Shown: positions 7,854 to 16,661 of the stretch, in pieces
Numbering within the stretch: the stretch's first letter is position 1
Layout: every line of letters begins with the position of its first letter
Origin: Pseudomonas brassicacearum
GTDB lineage: Bacteria > Pseudomonadota > Gammaproteobacteria > Pseudomonadales > Pseudomonadaceae
Reading direction: 5' to 3'
Assembly: GCF_003732265.1 (NCBI RefSeq)
Contig: NZ_MOBK01000014.1
Location: 48,950-112,949 of the forward strand
Length of the DNA: 64,000 bases
Made by a program: the position numbers and the translations under genes
Notes under the pieces: model-generated
What the model was told of the DNA's origin: nothing
Database searches by the model: none
What the model saw: only the letters and a program-made list of their open reading frames with translations

Positions 7854-9065
7854 CTAATCACCCGGCAACAAAGCCGTGAGTAACAAAGTCGTCGCGAATC
7901 CCGGCATCGGTGGCGTCATCCAGCGACGAGCGCGGCCACGACCAAACGCCTGGACTTTGCCGGCGACCGCCAGCGAATCAAGCGCCCGTTGCACGCTGCG
8001 CTGACTCGTACCCAGCGCCAACGCCAGCGCAGAACTCGACCACGACTCGCCATCCGCCAGAAACGCCAGCAGCGCCGCGTGCTGCTCCTCGACCGGCCGT
8101 GCCAGCACCACGACGTCCGGCGACATCAGTGCAAAACCGCGTTTTGTCGCGGTGATCCCGGCCAGCGGTCGAAGCGCCGCACGCAGCCGTCCGACTTCAA
8201 CGCGCAACCGCGCACGGTGGGATTCGTCACTGAGTTTCAAGCGGAAAGCACAGGCGATGAGTGTTTCGCGGGTGACATCGGCAGGCCAGGCTTCGGCCAA
8301 TGCTCGCGCGAGGGTAAACAACACCGGGCGCCTGGCCAGCGACACCGACATACCAGCGCCGCGCACCGAGTATCGACAGGCGTCGACTACCAGCGACGTT
8401 GAGGTGAGCAGCGTTTCAACTTCATCCAGCATCAGCGGTCGCGCCTCGCCGCGGCTGATTAACCGGGCGGCAGGGGCGTTCAGGACGTGAGCGACGTTCT
8501 CGACTTCCGCGCTCAACGCCGGGATCCCCGCCTCGCCGGCGAAGCGCCCGGCCCTTTCCAGCGCAGACCGCGCCTTTTTGATCTCCAGCCGGCGCATGGC
8601 GATGCCGGCCACCACCAATTCATGGGCGGCGCGCAAGGCCGGCGGCAAGGGCGCAGGGTCCAGCTGGGCGAGCCGATCCTCGACCTGATCGAGATGACCG
8701 ATCAGCAATAAACGCCGGATCTCCAGATACCGCGCGTGAGCCGCGTTCACCCAATCGCCATGGGCCTGAAGCGTTGCCCGCGCGGCGTCGAGGGCTTTTT
8801 CCGGCCAGCTCAAATCGCGAGAAGCCAGGGCAATTTCGGCCTCGGCCACCACGCAGCGGGCTCGGGCCATCGGCTCTTTTGGACCAAATGCGCGCGCCGC
8901 CCGTTTGACCAATGCCTTGGCCCGCTCCAGATCGCCGAGCTGGGCCATGGCGATACCGCGCAATGCCAGCGCCGGCGCATCTTCGCGTAGGGCCACCCGG
9001 TTCAACGCCCCGAGGGGATCACCCGCCGCCAGTGCGCGGGCGGCGGCGGTGATCAGCGAGTCCAT
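7854..9065 (-). CDS. Transcriptional regulator with TPR-like and winged-helix regions
   Basis: The product has 403 residues. Residues about 1-200 are Ala/Leu/Arg-rich helical repeats resembling tetratricopeptide helices (for example ALRGIAMAQLGDLERAKALV). The middle (about 230-320) resembles a winged-helix domain (RETLIACAFRLKLSDESHRA, RLRVEVGRLRAAL). A second HTH-like stretch lies near the end (SSALALALGTSQRSVQRALD), followed by basic GRGRARRWM. The overall plan is that of a cytoplasmic DNA-binding protein with a protein-interaction domain. It is co-oriented with the beta-propeller gene downstream, which may supply a signal. No ligand can be named. Confidence 0.7.
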   Translation of the reverse strand: MDSLITAAARALAAGDPLGALNRVALREDAPALALRGIAMAQLGDLERAKALVKRAARAFGPKEPMARARCVVAEAEIALASRDLSWPEKALDAARATLQAHGDWVNAAHARYLEIRRLLLIGHLDQVEDRLAQLDPAPLPPALRAAHELVVAGIAMRRLEIKKARSALERAGRFAGEAGIPALSAEVENVAHVLNAPAARLISRGEARPLMLDEVETLLTSTSLVVDACRYSVRGAGMSVSLARRPVLFTLARALAEAWPADVTRETLIACAFRLKLSDESHRARLRVEVGRLRAALRPLAGITATKRGFALMSPDVVVLARPVEEQHAALLAFLADGESWSSSALALALGTSQRSVQRALDSLAVAGKVQAFGRGRARRWMTPPMPGFATTLLLTALLPGD

Positions 9066-9138
9066 GTGAATCGCGCCACGGTGGTCACTCCCTTCGTTGG
9101 ATGTCCGCTGGTTAGTCTATCTCACGATCCTGAAACCC

Positions 9139-9300
9139 TGTGGCGAGGGGGCTTTTGTGGAAGGAGGTTTTTTGTGGCGAGGGGGCTTGCCCCCGTTGGA
9201 GCGCGCAGCGGTCCTGAAATGGTTAGGGCTACCACCCATTAGAACCGGTGTGATTTTGCGGTCGCTGCGCAACCGAACGGGGGCAAGCCCCATCGCCACA
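9139..9300. repeat. REP cluster, GTGGCGAGGG type, with an extra truncated unit
   Basis: A full inverted pair runs from 9173 to 9300 (GTGGCGAGGGGGCTTGCCCC and GGGGCAAGCCCCATCGCCAC). A truncated extra copy, TGTGGCGAGGGGGCTTTTG, precedes it at 9139. The short reading frames over this stretch are products of the repeat, not genes. Confidence 0.8.
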
Positions 9301-9341
9301 AAAGCCCTCTCATCTCAGGGGTGAGGGCCAGCTTGCAAACG

Positions 9342-10172
9342 TCACCGCGGACGTTTGCCGGCCTGTGTCCATTCTCGCGGGCTGACCCCGGTTTTGCGGC
9401 GAAACGCCCGGGCCAGTGCCGAGGGGCTTTCGTAGCCGACTTCATCGGCGATCAGCGCAATCGACTTGCCTTCGCGCAACCGCTTCTGCGCCAGGCTGAT
9501 GCGCCAGCTCACCAGATAGTCGACCGGGGTCTGCCCCACCACTTGACGAAAATGCTCGGCAAAGCTGGCGCGGGACATGTTCGCCGCCGCCGACAGTTCG
9601 GCCACGGTCCAGGATTTTTCAGGTGCGTCGTGCATCAGGCTCATGGCCCGTGCCAGACGCAAATCGGCGAGGCCGGCCATCATGCCGGGGCTCTGAGCGC
9701 GGTCGCTGAGGATATGCCGCAGCAGCTGGATCACCAGCAATTCGAACAGTCGATCCATCATCGCTTCACGGCCACAGATGCCGCCGAAGGCTTCGCTGAA
9801 CAGCCAATCCAGAGTACCGGCCATCGTCGGAAGGCTGTCGAGCTTGAGCAGCAGGAAATCCGGCAGCGCGGCGGCCAAGGCATTGCCGGCACCGCCGTCG
9901 AAATCCAGTGTTGCGCACACCAGTTGGGCGCCCGAGGCTTCGCTGGCGAATAAACGGTGGCGATAAGGTCGCGGGAAAAAAATCAGCGTCGGCTCGGTGA
10001 GCACCTGGTCGGGCTCCTCGGCCAGTTTCAGCGTCACTTCGCCGGCCTGCAATAGGTGCAGATGCCCGGTTGACTGGTCGCCATCAAACACCACGGAGCC
10101 GCAAAAATGCCCGCTGTAGAAGCTCCCGGCACTGACGCCAAAGTGGGTGAGTAACGTGGACAAGCGATCCAT
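9342..10172 (-). CDS. AraC-family transcriptional regulator with cupin sensor
   Basis: The product has 276 residues. The N-terminal part (about 1-165) is a cupin-like ligand domain (HLHLLQAGEVTLKL, FFPRPYRHRL). The C-terminal 100 residues are the double HTH of the AraC family (WTVAELSAAANMSRASFAEH, then ALIADEVGYESPSALARAF and SPREW). I chose the ATG at 10172; the frame stays open much further upstream but that part runs antisense through the next gene. It is divergent from the AhpD-like gene, and a 21-bp-spaced direct repeat between them is a good operator candidate, so control of that gene is likely. Confidence 0.88.
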   Translation of the reverse strand: MDRLSTLLTHFGVSAGSFYSGHFCGSVVFDGDQSTGHLHLLQAGEVTLKLAEEPDQVLTEPTLIFFPRPYRHRLFASEASGAQLVCATLDFDGGAGNALAAALPDFLLLKLDSLPTMAGTLDWLFSEAFGGICGREAMMDRLFELLVIQLLRHILSDRAQSPGMMAGLADLRLARAMSLMHDAPEKSWTVAELSAAANMSRASFAEHFRQVVGQTPVDYLVSWRISLAQKRLREGKSIALIADEVGYESPSALARAFRRKTGVSPREWTQAGKRPR

Positions 10173-10197
10173 GGCACGGCTCCCGGGCGAATATCTG

Positions 10198-10227
10198 GAC
10201 GATCTGTCGCATATCCTCGACGATTTG
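10198..10227. promoter_or_regulatory. Direct repeat, candidate AraC-family operator
   Basis: GACGATCTG at 10198 and GACGATTTG at 10219 are direct repeats 21 bp apart, two helical turns. AraC proteins bind such tandem half-sites. The site lies in the divergent gap between the AraC gene and the AhpD-like gene. Confidence 0.45.
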
Positions 10228-10307
10228 CACCCTAAAGGCCAGCGCCGCCCCATAGCATAGACCCCGTACCCAGCGCACACCGCGCTTGAATCGACGGAGC
10301 AATACCC

Positions 10308-10826
10308 ATGAGCCGCATCACTGCCCTGAGTCTCGAACACGCTACTGACACTACCCGCCCACTGCTGGAAGGCGTACAGAAAAAAATCGGCTTTTTGCCG
10401 AATGTCTTCAAAACCCTCGCGCACGCCCCTGCAGTACTCGCGGCCTACCTGCAACAAAGCGCGACACTGGGCAAAACGTCCCTGAGCGCGACGGAAAAAG
10501 AAGCGATCTTTTTGGCCACCTCGCAAGTCAACGGCTGCGATTACTGCCTGGCGGCGCACACGTTGTTCGCCGGTAAAGCCGGGCTCTCCGCGCAAGACAT
10601 CCTCAGCGCCCGTCACGGCCAACTGAATGCCTTCGCCACCCTCGCCCAACAAATCACCGAAAGCCGTGGCCATCTCAGCGTTGAACAACTCGACGCCGCA
10701 CGCGCGGCCGGCATCACCGACGCCAAGATCATTGAAGTGGTGGGCCATATCGCGGCACAAACCCTGACCAACTACCTCAACAACCTCGCCCTCACCGAGA
10801 TCGACTTTCCCGCCATCGATGCGTGA
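10308..10826 (+). CDS. AhpD-like / carboxymuconolactone decarboxylase family protein
   Basis: This 172-residue cytoplasmic protein belongs to the AhpD-like superfamily. The redox motif is GCDYCLAAHT with C77, C80 and H84, the arrangement seen in peroxidase-related members. The second half resembles the family helix pair (LDAARAAGITDAKIIEVVGH). A role in peroxide or electrophile reduction is inferred from the CxxC motif and the GrxC gene 30 bases downstream, which probably lies in the same transcript. The divergent AraC regulator is the likely controller. Confidence 0.88.
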   Translation: MSRITALSLEHATDTTRPLLEGVQKKIGFLPNVFKTLAHAPAVLAAYLQQSATLGKTSLSATEKEAIFLATSQVNGCDYCLAAHTLFAGKAGLSAQDILSARHGQLNAFATLAQQITESRGHLSVEQLDAARAAGITDAKIIEVVGHIAAQTLTNYLNNLALTEIDFPAIDA

Positions 10827-10856
10827 ACACGGGCAATAAATTCAGGAGTATCGACA

Positions 10857-11108
10857 ATGAACAGCGTGACGATCTACACCACCGACACCTGCCCCTATTG
10901 CCGCAACGCCAAGGCGCTGTTGGCCAGTAAAGGCATCACTGCGCAGGAAATAAACGTCCAGTCCAGCCCCGGCAAATTCGCGGAGATGCTTAGCCGCAGC
11001 GGTCGTCGCAGCGTGCCGCAGATTTTCATCGGCGACACCCATGTCGGTGGCTTCGATGACCTGGCCAAGCTGGACCGTCAGGGTGGTTTGCTGTCGATGC
11101 TGGCCTGA
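10857..11108 (+). CDS. grxC: Glutaredoxin 3
   Basis: This is a dithiol glutaredoxin of 83 residues, the typical length, which reduces disulfides and glutathionylated proteins with glutathione in the cytoplasm. The active site is CPYC (C12, C15), followed by the cis-proline motif SVPQIFI and the GGFDDLAKLD glutathione-binding loop. AGGAG lies a few bases before the ATG. It follows the AhpD-like gene by 30 bases, which makes a compact thiol-redox operon. Confidence 0.95.
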   Translation: MNSVTIYTTDTCPYCRNAKALLASKGITAQEINVQSSPGKFAEMLSRSGRRSVPQIFIGDTHVGGFDDLAKLDRQGGLLSMLA

Positions 11109-11224
11109 AACCCGCTGCCCGTGCACGACCTTGAACAAGGGTCGTGCCGGGTATTCTCTAAACGCTTTAGAGGTTGTACGATGACCGACGAGTCACCCTT
11201 TCCCATAACAACAAGGAAACACCT

Positions 11225-11656
11225 ATGAAGAACGTCAAACTGCTGGTCGGTTTTCTATGCCTCTTCAGTGGCTATGTCGCCGCCGCCCCGGCACCGGGCG
11301 AGAAGGAGGTCGCCAGCGCCGTCGACCATCTGACGCAAGCCATGCTGCACAAGAACATTTCCGAACTTAAAACGCTGACCGCCGAGAACCTGACCTACGG
11401 GCATTCCAGCGGCAAGGTTCAGGACAAGAACGACTTCATCGCCGACATCGAAACCGGCAGAAGCGCCTTCAAAACCCTTGAAATGCAAAACCAGACCATC
11501 AACGTTTCCGGCGACGTAGCGTTGGTGCGCAATCATTTCTCGGCCCAGGCACTCAAGGGTACCGAAGTGATTCCGACCGAAATCGAGAACTTCCAGATCT
11601 GGCAGAAGAAGGATGGCAAATGGTTGCTGGTCGGCCGCCAGGCTTTCCGCATCTAG
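11225..11656 (+). CDS. Secreted NTF2-like (DUF4440/SnoaL-type) protein
   Basis: The product has 143 residues. A signal peptide is clear (MKNVKLLVGFLCLFSGYVAA, cleavage near residues 20-22). The mature part has the cone-shaped NTF2-like fold pattern: a first helix (AVDHLTQAMLHKNISELKTL), NLTYGHSSGKVQDKNDFIAD, and closing strands ending in QIWQKKDGKWLLVGRQAF. AAGGA precedes the ATG at 11225; an upstream ATG at 11174 lacks such a site. It is probably periplasmic. The ligand is unknown. A strong terminator follows. Confidence 0.8.
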   Translation: MKNVKLLVGFLCLFSGYVAAAPAPGEKEVASAVDHLTQAMLHKNISELKTLTAENLTYGHSSGKVQDKNDFIADIETGRSAFKTLEMQNQTINVSGDVALVRNHFSAQALKGTEVIPTEIENFQIWQKKDGKWLLVGRQAFRI

Positions 11657-11675
11657 CTTTCCATATACAAAAAAA

Positions 11676-11708
11676 GATCCCGCTCAAGGTCACCTGAGCG
11701 GGATTTTT
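11676..11708. terminator. Bidirectional Rho-independent terminator
   Basis: An A-run, the stem GATCCCGCTCA / TGAGCGGGAT and a T-run form a hairpin usable from both sides. It separates the convergent NTF2-like and NADH dehydrogenase genes. Confidence 0.85.
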
Positions 11709-11721
11709 CATTGGGGCGCTA

Positions 11722-12924
11722 TCAAGCCACCGGAATCATCGGATCCGCTGCGGCCAACGCGGCGGCACGGTCGGCTGCCGGTGGGTAGATCCACACGGTG
11801 TTGATCTGCGTCTTCAGGTTTTTGCCTTCCTGCTTGACCAGTTTGATTTGACGATCCCAACCCTCGGTATAGACCGCGCCCCAGGCGCCCAGGTCCAGGC
11901 ATGTCACGTACTTGGGTTGGCTGTACGGCGTCGGGTCCACGCCCAGAATCTGCGCCGCCACGTTGTTACCGGCGTGACGCCCCAGCGAGATGGCGTGCTG
12001 GCAGGTCATCATCGCGAAATTGCCGATATCGTCGCAGGCCGCGTAAGCCACATCACCCGTGGCAAAGATGTCGTCCTGGCCAATGACTTTCAGATGGCTG
12101 TCCACGTGCAGACGGCCTTGGCCATCACGCTCGGCAGGGATTTGCTCGGTCAGCGAGCTGGCGCGCACACCGGTGGTCCAGATCACGGTATTGGCCTCGA
12201 TGCGCTGACCGTCGGCCAGGGTCACACCGTCCGCATCGACCGCAGCTACCGACGACTTCACGCGCCATTTCACCCCCAGTTCAGCGCTCGCCTCGGCAAT
12301 CGACTGGCTGATTTCGGCGCCCATCGAAGCCCCGATCTTTTCGCCACGGTCGATGATGATCACTTCAATGTCGGCGCTCTCACCGAGGATTGCCCGCAGA
12401 CGCGCCGGCATTTCAGTCGCCGTTTCAATCCCGGTGAAACCGCCGCCGGCCACCACCACGGTGTTGCGGGCTTTGCTTTCTGGCTGGTTTGCCAGGGATT
12501 TGAGGTGGTTTTCCAGACGCATGGCCTGTTCGATCTGGTCCACATCAAAGGCATGTTCGGACACGCCCGGAGTGTTCGACTGGGCCAGACGGCTGCCGGT
12601 CGCCAGAACGAGTTTGTCGTAGCTGACGGCCTGCAGGGTGCCTGAAGCATCAGTGTAGCCGACACTTTTCTGCTGCACGTCGATGGTCTCGGCGGCGCCC
12701 TTGATGAACTTCACACCGACGGCATCGAACAGCTCACCGATGGGTGCCGCCAGTTGATGAGCGTTCGGTTCGTAGAAGCGCGGACGCACGCGCAGCTCGG
12801 CCTGGGGCGCCAATACCGTGACCTCGACGCCGTTGTGATCATGAAGGTCGAACAGACGGGTTGCGCTCAACGCCGTCCACATGCCGCCGAAGCCTGCGCC
12901 GATAACCAGAATGTGCTGTTTCAT
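11722..12924 (-). CDS. Type-2 NADH dehydrogenase-like FAD oxidoreductase
   Basis: The product has 400 residues and belongs to the NDH-2/pyridine nucleotide-disulfide oxidoreductase class I family. The FAD Rossmann motif is ILVIGAGFGGMWTAL at residue 4. The NAD motif is VVVAGGGFTGIETATEM near residue 160. The second FAD motif is IFATGDVAYA. It probably passes electrons from NADH to quinone without proton pumping. GGAG eight bases upstream supports the ATG at 12924. A good sigma70 promoter lies upstream, and the divergent Rrf2 gene suggests redox- or Fe-S-linked control. Whether it uses quinone is inferred from the family. Confidence 0.87.
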   Translation of the reverse strand: MKQHILVIGAGFGGMWTALSATRLFDLHDHNGVEVTVLAPQAELRVRPRFYEPNAHQLAAPIGELFDAVGVKFIKGAAETIDVQQKSVGYTDASGTLQAVSYDKLVLATGSRLAQSNTPGVSEHAFDVDQIEQAMRLENHLKSLANQPESKARNTVVVAGGGFTGIETATEMPARLRAILGESADIEVIIIDRGEKIGASMGAEISQSIAEASAELGVKWRVKSSVAAVDADGVTLADGQRIEANTVIWTTGVRASSLTEQIPAERDGQGRLHVDSHLKVIGQDDIFATGDVAYAACDDIGNFAMMTCQHAISLGRHAGNNVAAQILGVDPTPYSQPKYVTCLDLGAWGAVYTEGWDRQIKLVKQEGKNLKTQINTVWIYPPAADRAAALAAADPMIPVA

Positions 12925-12980
12925 TGTTTTAACTCCGAGAATGACCAAAGACTGAGCTCGTTGCCGAGCGGACAACGGCG

Positions 12981-13009
12981 ACTATAGTTATCCGAGTTTA
13001 CATGTGCAA
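12981..13009 (-). promoter_or_regulatory. Sigma70 promoter of the NDH-2-like gene
   Basis: On the minus strand TTGCAC (13009-13004), a 17-base spacer and TATAGT (12986-12981) make a near-consensus promoter about 57 bases before the start codon. The spacer and surrounding AT-rich stretch are the likely site for the divergently encoded Rrf2 repressor. The rest of the gap 12925-13171 shows no gene. Confidence 0.65.
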
Positions 13010-13171
13010 TATCCTTTTTACGATGGCTGCCATCATCCACTTCAATACCTCGAAAATCCCGCCAACAGCTTTTATCTATAAGCAACACGGGGCAGATAGC
13101 GATCAGCATGGATTGTTGCCCACCTAACCATCGGCTGTTAACATTGGCGACTCATTCAGTCGGAGATCCCG

Positions 13172-13741
13172 ATGTCTCTTTACAGTGCGGGCGTTGAATA
13201 CGGCATTCACTGCCTGATTTTTTTGGTAGGCGATTACGGCGACAGCCGTGAGGCGAGTGTGCGCGACCTCGCCGAATTGCAAGGCGTGCCGCTGGATTAC
13301 CTGGCCAAGATCTTCACCCGACTGGCCAAGGCCAAATTGGTGGTCGCCACCGAAGGCGTGCGCGGCGGGTTCAAACTGGCCCGGCCGGCGGACGAAATCA
13401 GCGTGCTGGATATCGTCAACGCCATCGATGGCAAGAAACTGATCTTCGATTGCCGCGAGATTCGCGGGCGTTGCGCCTTGTTCGACGGAACCCCGCCGCC
13501 GTGGGCCCTCGACGGCCCTTGCGCGGTGCACGCGGTGATGATGACCGCGCAAAAACGCATGGAAGAAGCGCTCGCCCAGCAGACCATTCTCGACCTCGCC
13601 AGAAGAGTCGGGCGCAAGGCCCCGGCCGAATTCGGTGAGAAGCTGAACACCTGGATGAGTGATCGACGGGAAAAGAAAACCGCCAGCAATGTGGCGGTCG
13701 AGGACGGGCAGATCATCCCGACGACTGATCTCTCGGACTGA
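13172..13741 (+). CDS. Rrf2-family transcriptional regulator with three conserved cysteines
   Basis: The product has 189 residues. The winged helix is N-terminal (ASVRDLAELQGVPLDYLAKI, then the wing EGVRGGFKLARP). Cysteines C94, C101 and C117 sit where IscR and NsrR carry their Fe-S ligands, although the spacing is wider (C-x6-C-x15-C). An Fe-S or thiol sensor is therefore likely. The C-terminal extension is polar. It is divergent from the NDH-2-like gene and probably regulates it. The exact signal (NO, iron, redox) cannot be told. Confidence 0.88.
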   Translation: MSLYSAGVEYGIHCLIFLVGDYGDSREASVRDLAELQGVPLDYLAKIFTRLAKAKLVVATEGVRGGFKLARPADEISVLDIVNAIDGKKLIFDCREIRGRCALFDGTPPPWALDGPCAVHAVMMTAQKRMEEALAQQTILDLARRVGRKAPAEFGEKLNTWMSDRREKKTASNVAVEDGQIIPTTDLSD

Positions 13742-13790
13742 CGATTCAGCTATGGGCAAACCGGATTGGAGCGCTCTATGATTAGGGCCC

Positions 13791-14192
13791 ATGACGACCC
13801 CTGTTTCGATCCGCTCACCCTGCCCGCCCGGCGCCTGCACCTGCGGGCGTGACCCGCTGCTGGAAACACCGGGCGCGGACGTGCGTATCCTGTTTCTGAC
13901 CCGCCCGGAAGAAAAGCGCCTGCTCGACCGCCTGGAAAACCTCCAGAGCCTGGCCGACCTCGAACGCCTGCAACAGCGGATGTTCGAGCAGCTGGGCATC
14001 CGCGTCGAGATTGCCCCCAGCTTCAATGAAGTGCGGACCATGCGCGGCATCGGCATCACCCTCGGCGAGCAGCCGGGACTGTGCCGCAAAACCCGCCAGT
14101 CGATCCCGGCCGCCATCCGCCGTGGCCTTGAGAAAAGACCGGAAATCGCCTACGACATCCTCAACGCCAACGACCTGTTGCGCGACGCCTGA
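13791..14192 (+). CDS. Small protein with N-terminal cysteine cluster, function unknown
   Basis: The product has 133 residues. The start is CPPGACTCGRD (C11, C16, C18), a compact cluster that could bind a metal. The rest is helical and charged (EEKRLLDRLENLQSLADLER), followed by a conserved-looking TMRGIGITLGEQPGLCRKTR and IPAAIRRGLEKRPEIAYDIL. There is no signal peptide or membrane span. It lies 49 bases after the Rrf2 gene on the same strand, so co-transcription is possible, and it converges on the RND gene. I do not know its function. Confidence 0.7.
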   Translation: MTTPVSIRSPCPPGACTCGRDPLLETPGADVRILFLTRPEEKRLLDRLENLQSLADLERLQQRMFEQLGIRVEIAPSFNEVRTMRGIGITLGEQPGLCRKTRQSIPAAIRRGLEKRPEIAYDILNANDLLRDA

Positions 14193-14204
14193 CCGGGCCC
14201 CGGC

Positions 14205-16634
14205 CTATTTCACTTTGCGCAACAGGAAGTGCGACAGCGCCGGGATCAGCACCAACGCCCCGACCATGTTCCAGATGAACATGAACGTCAGCAGAATGCC
14301 CATGTCGGCCTGGAACTTGATCGGCGACCAGGCCCAGGTGATGACACCAGCGGCCAGGGTAATCCCGACCAGCGCCACCACTTTCCCGGTAAACGCTACG
14401 GCGTTGCGATACGCCTCGGTCAGCGACATCCCGGCACGTTGCTGCGCCAGTTGCACGCTCAACAGGTACAACGCGTAATCCACGCCGATCCCCACACCGA
14501 GCGCAATCACCGGCAGCGTGGCGACTTTGACGCCCATGCCCAGCCAGACCATCAGCGCTTCGCACAGGATCGAGGTCAGCATCAGCGGCACCACGGCCAC
14601 CACCACCGCACGCCAGCTGCGGAAGGTGATGAAGCACAACACAATCACCGCGCCGTACACGTACAGCAGCATGGTGCGGTTAGCGTCACGCACGACGATG
14701 TTGGTCGCCGCTTCAATCCCGGCACTGCCGGCAGCGAGCATGAACTGGCGGTCACCGTTGCTGTGTTCGCGGGCGAAGGTTTCGGCCACTTGCACCACGC
14801 GGTCAAGGGTTTCGGCCTTGTGATCGGACAGGTACGCCACGATCGGCATCATCGAGCAATCGTTGTTGAACAGGTCCGGGCTGCTGACCGAGGCCTGCTG
14901 CGCGCCGTAGTTGAGTACGTCCTGATTGCGCGCGATGGTCAGCATTTTCGGGTTGCCTTCATAGGAACCCGCCGTGATCTGGCGCACCGCGTTGGTCAGC
15001 GACACCGTGGTTTGCACGCCCGGAATCTGCTGCAACAGCCAGGCCAGGCGATCGGCTTCCACCAGCGACTGGTATTTCAGGCAGCCCTCGCTCGGGGTCT
15101 TGAGCATGATTGCGAACTGGTCGCTGGACAGCGAATAGTTAGTGGTGATGTAGGCGTTGTCACGGTTGTAGCGCGAGTCGGATCGCAGCTCCGGAGCGCC
15201 AGGGTCGAGGTCACCGATCTTCAGATGATGGCTGACGACAATCCCGCCCACCGCCAGCACAGCCGCCACGCTCACCGCGATGGTGGCCCAGCGGCGCTCG
15301 GTGAACTTGTCGAGGAAACTCCACAGCGCGCCGATGCCTTTGCCACGCAGCTCTTTGTTCTCGGCGCGCAAACTGCGCTCGGCGGCCTTGCGGCTCACGC
15401 CCCAGTACGAGAGCAATACCGGCAGCAGCACCAGATTGGTGAAAATCAGCACCGCGACACCGATGCTCGCGGTGATGGCCAGGTCCTGAATCACCGGAAT
15501 GTCGATCAGCATCAACACCGCAAAACCGACGGCATCAGCCAGCAATGCCGTGAGGCCGGCGAGGAACAAGCGCCGGAACGTGTAACGTGCGGCGACCAGT
15601 TGATGAGTGCCACGGCCGACGTCCTGCATGATCCCGTTCATCTTCTGCGCGCCGTGGGACACACCGATGGCGAACACCAGAAACGGCACCAGAATCGAGA
15701 AAGGGTCCAGCGCAAAACCGAACAGCGCGACCAACCCTAGCTGCCAGACCACCGCGATGACCGAGCAGAGAATCACCAGCGCGGTACTGCGTACACAACG
15801 GGTGAAGTAGAAGATGATGGCCGTGGCAATCACCGCCGCGGCGCCGAAATACATCATCACTTGCATCAGGCCGTCGAGCAGGTCGCCCACCAGTTTGGCG
15901 AAGCCGATCACGCGGATCTTGATCGGGCCTTTGCCCTCTTCGTCCGACACGCGAACGCTGCCTTCGAATTCGTATTTGTCGCGCAGTTTCTCTTCCAGCG
16001 TTTTGGAGAACTGGTGGTAATCGATGGCCTGCCCGGTGACCGGGTCTTTCTCCAGCAGCGGAACAAAGATCATGCTCGACTTGAAGTTGTTGCCGATCAG
16101 GCTGCCGACAATCCCCGAGCGGGCGATGTTCTGCCGCAGCTGCGCCACGCTTTGCGCCGAACCGTCATAGGAATCCGGCATCACCGGGCCGCCCTGGAAG
16201 CCTTGTTCGGTGACCTCCGTCCAGCGCACCGCTGGGGTCCACAGCGACTTCATCCAGGCGCGGTCGACGCCCGGCGTGACGAACAGTTCGTCGTTGATCT
16301 CTTTCAGGGCGTCGAGGTAGTGCGGATCGAAAATATCGCCGTTGCTGCTCTCCACCACCACCCGCACCGCGTTGCCCAGGCCACGCAGGGCCTGACGGTT
16401 TTCCAGGTAGTTTTTGATGTACGGCTGGCTCTGCGGGATCATCTTTTCGAAGCTGGCATTGAGCGTCAGCCGGGTCGCGGCGAAGTGGCTCAGCGCAATC
16501 GTCACCAGCAGACAGGCCAGCACCACCCACACGCGGTTGTTGAAGATCAGCCGTTCCAGGGCGTTACCGGAGCGCACGTCGAAGCCCTTGAGCTCGCGGA
16601 TAACCGGCATTGTTTCGGATTCGTAGTGACCCAT
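14205..16634 (-). CDS. MMPL/RND-superfamily transporter
   Basis: This inner-membrane transporter has 809 residues. The plan is TM1 (WVVLACLLVTIALSHFAATR), a large periplasmic domain (about 60-260), a TM2-6 block, TM7, a second periplasmic loop and a TM8-12 block. That is twelve membrane spans, as in hopanoid and mycobacterial lipid transporters. A typical proton-relay region reads LGVGIGVDYALYLLSV (TM10 area) and VFAIGVSHGAQKMNGIM (TM4 area). GAGA eight bases upstream supports the ATG at 16634. In this context (YCF48, DUF1329 and DUF1302 genes upstream in the same direction) it is the energised part of a module for a hydrophobic compound. Direction of transport is not known. Confidence 0.88.
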   Translation of the reverse strand: MGHYESETMPVIRELKGFDVRSGNALERLIFNNRVWVVLACLLVTIALSHFAATRLTLNASFEKMIPQSQPYIKNYLENRQALRGLGNAVRVVVESSNGDIFDPHYLDALKEINDELFVTPGVDRAWMKSLWTPAVRWTEVTEQGFQGGPVMPDSYDGSAQSVAQLRQNIARSGIVGSLIGNNFKSSMIFVPLLEKDPVTGQAIDYHQFSKTLEEKLRDKYEFEGSVRVSDEEGKGPIKIRVIGFAKLVGDLLDGLMQVMMYFGAAAVIATAIIFYFTRCVRSTALVILCSVIAVVWQLGLVALFGFALDPFSILVPFLVFAIGVSHGAQKMNGIMQDVGRGTHQLVAARYTFRRLFLAGLTALLADAVGFAVLMLIDIPVIQDLAITASIGVAVLIFTNLVLLPVLLSYWGVSRKAAERSLRAENKELRGKGIGALWSFLDKFTERRWATIAVSVAAVLAVGGIVVSHHLKIGDLDPGAPELRSDSRYNRDNAYITTNYSLSSDQFAIMLKTPSEGCLKYQSLVEADRLAWLLQQIPGVQTTVSLTNAVRQITAGSYEGNPKMLTIARNQDVLNYGAQQASVSSPDLFNNDCSMMPIVAYLSDHKAETLDRVVQVAETFAREHSNGDRQFMLAAGSAGIEAATNIVVRDANRTMLLYVYGAVIVLCFITFRSWRAVVVAVVPLMLTSILCEALMVWLGMGVKVATLPVIALGVGIGVDYALYLLSVQLAQQRAGMSLTEAYRNAVAFTGKVVALVGITLAAGVITWAWSPIKFQADMGILLTFMFIWNMVGALVLIPALSHFLLRKVK

Positions 16635-16661
16635 CTTGGTGTTCTCTTTGTGATGCCGGGC

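Noticed and set aside
9097..9324. 75-codon frame on the + strand
   Set aside because: Made almost wholly of REP sequence.
9342..10760. Extended 472-codon reading of the AraC gene
   Set aside because: The part above 10172 is antisense to the AhpD-like gene; AraC proteins of this type are about 280 residues.
12921..13109. 62-codon frame in the Rrf2/NDH-2 gap
   Set aside because: It lies over the NDH-2 promoter and has no ribosome site.
14229..15740. 503-codon open frame on the + strand
   Set aside because: It is antisense to the RND gene and the product is a His/Arg/Gln-rich string without domains, a usual by-product of high GC.
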